Source: CAZIQY01 sp964541605 (lineage in GTDB: Bacteria > Desulfobacterota > Syntrophia > Syntrophales > UBA2185). From it: a DNA stretch of 23,498 nt. Location: contig CAZIQY010000043.1 in the NCBI GenBank assembly GCA_964541605.1, positions 1 through 23,498 on the forward strand. Reading direction: 5' to 3'. A model generated the notes under the pieces. It saw only the letters and a list, made by a program, of their open reading frames with translations. It was not told the origin of the DNA and did not search any database. Of this stretch, positions 23,481-23,498 are shown in pieces. The position numbers and the translations under genes are program-made. Positions within the stretch are counted from its first letter, which is position 1. Every line of letters starts with the position of its first letter.

Positions 23481-23498
23481 TTGACCCTCCGCGAAATT
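23481..23498 (+). CDS. Possible 5' end of a plus-strand gene, TTG start, cut by window
   Basis: TTG at 23481 has GGAG (23471-23474) 6 bases upstream and begins MTLREI before the window ends. Only six codons are visible, so no function can be given. It rests on the ribosome-site spacing alone and may be chance. Confidence 0.22.

Larger units (their letters stand above)
23140..23498. other. AT-rich intergenic region at the window edge
   Basis: About 360 bases with no convincing gene. It should hold the promoter of the minus-strand TVP38 gene and perhaps a plus-strand promoter. There is a perfect TTGACA on the plus strand at 23361-23366, but the best -10 (GGTAAT) is only 15 bp away. No tRNA, repeat array or strong terminator hairpin was seen. 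Confidence 0.6.

Noticed and set aside
1..23498. CRISPR arrays, tRNA/rRNA genes, insertion sequences
   Set aside because: I saw no regularly spaced repeats, no cloverleaf or rRNA-like sequence, and no transposase frame on either strand.

Overview
The window is a tightly packed, mostly minus-strand stretch of a Gram-negative chromosome. The order kdsA-kdsC-lptC-lptA-lptB-rpoN-hpf-ptsN-hprK-rapZ, together with a PAS-rich sensor kinase and a linked nfeD/slipin pair, suggests a deltaproteobacterium (Desulfobacterota, perhaps Syntrophales-like). This placement is an inference from gene order and protein character, not from a marker gene.

Region 1 (1-945) differs from the rest: it is AT-rich and carries wrecked toxin-antitoxin (TA) genes. 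A HicB-type antitoxin frame has ATA where ATG is expected. It is followed by an intact addiction-module antitoxin whose ParE/RelE-type toxin partner has an internal deletion plus frameshift. Three imperfect hairpins sharing a (T)GCACC...GGTGAT-like design lie before the first module and directly after the stop codon of each module. This is the layout of integron gene cassettes with decayed attC sites and no integrase in view. It is the most unusual part of the window.

Region 2 (945-6870): hemW (+) converges with, and overlaps by 58 bp, a five-gene minus-strand operon: coaBC, family-4 uracil-DNA glycosylase, nfeD-type membrane serine protease, slipin, MtnX-like HAD phosphatase. Every junction is 2 bp or an overlap. 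A sigma70-like promoter with an inverted repeat over its -10 box precedes coaBC.

Region 3 (6870-8383): a plus-strand membrane-anchored M23 endopeptidase, preceded by a 20-codon reading frame with a perfect Shine-Dalgarno sequence.

Region 4 (8380-16217): the LPS export / sigma-54 / nitrogen-PTS cluster on the minus strand. KdsA and KdsC make Kdo; LptC, LptA and LptB form part of the LPS export machine; RpoN is sigma-54; Hpf is the ribosome hibernation factor; PtsN (EIIA-Ntr), HprK and RapZ are the regulatory tail. A good promoter lies in the 169 bp gap in front of lptC.

Region 5 (16324-23139): a membrane-anchored TPR protein, XerD, a large four-PAS histidine kinase with a receiver domain that has lost its phosphorylation chemistry, and a TVP38/DedA-type membrane protein, all on the minus strand. 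The last ~360 bases are AT-rich and intergenic, with a possible start of a plus-strand gene at the very edge.
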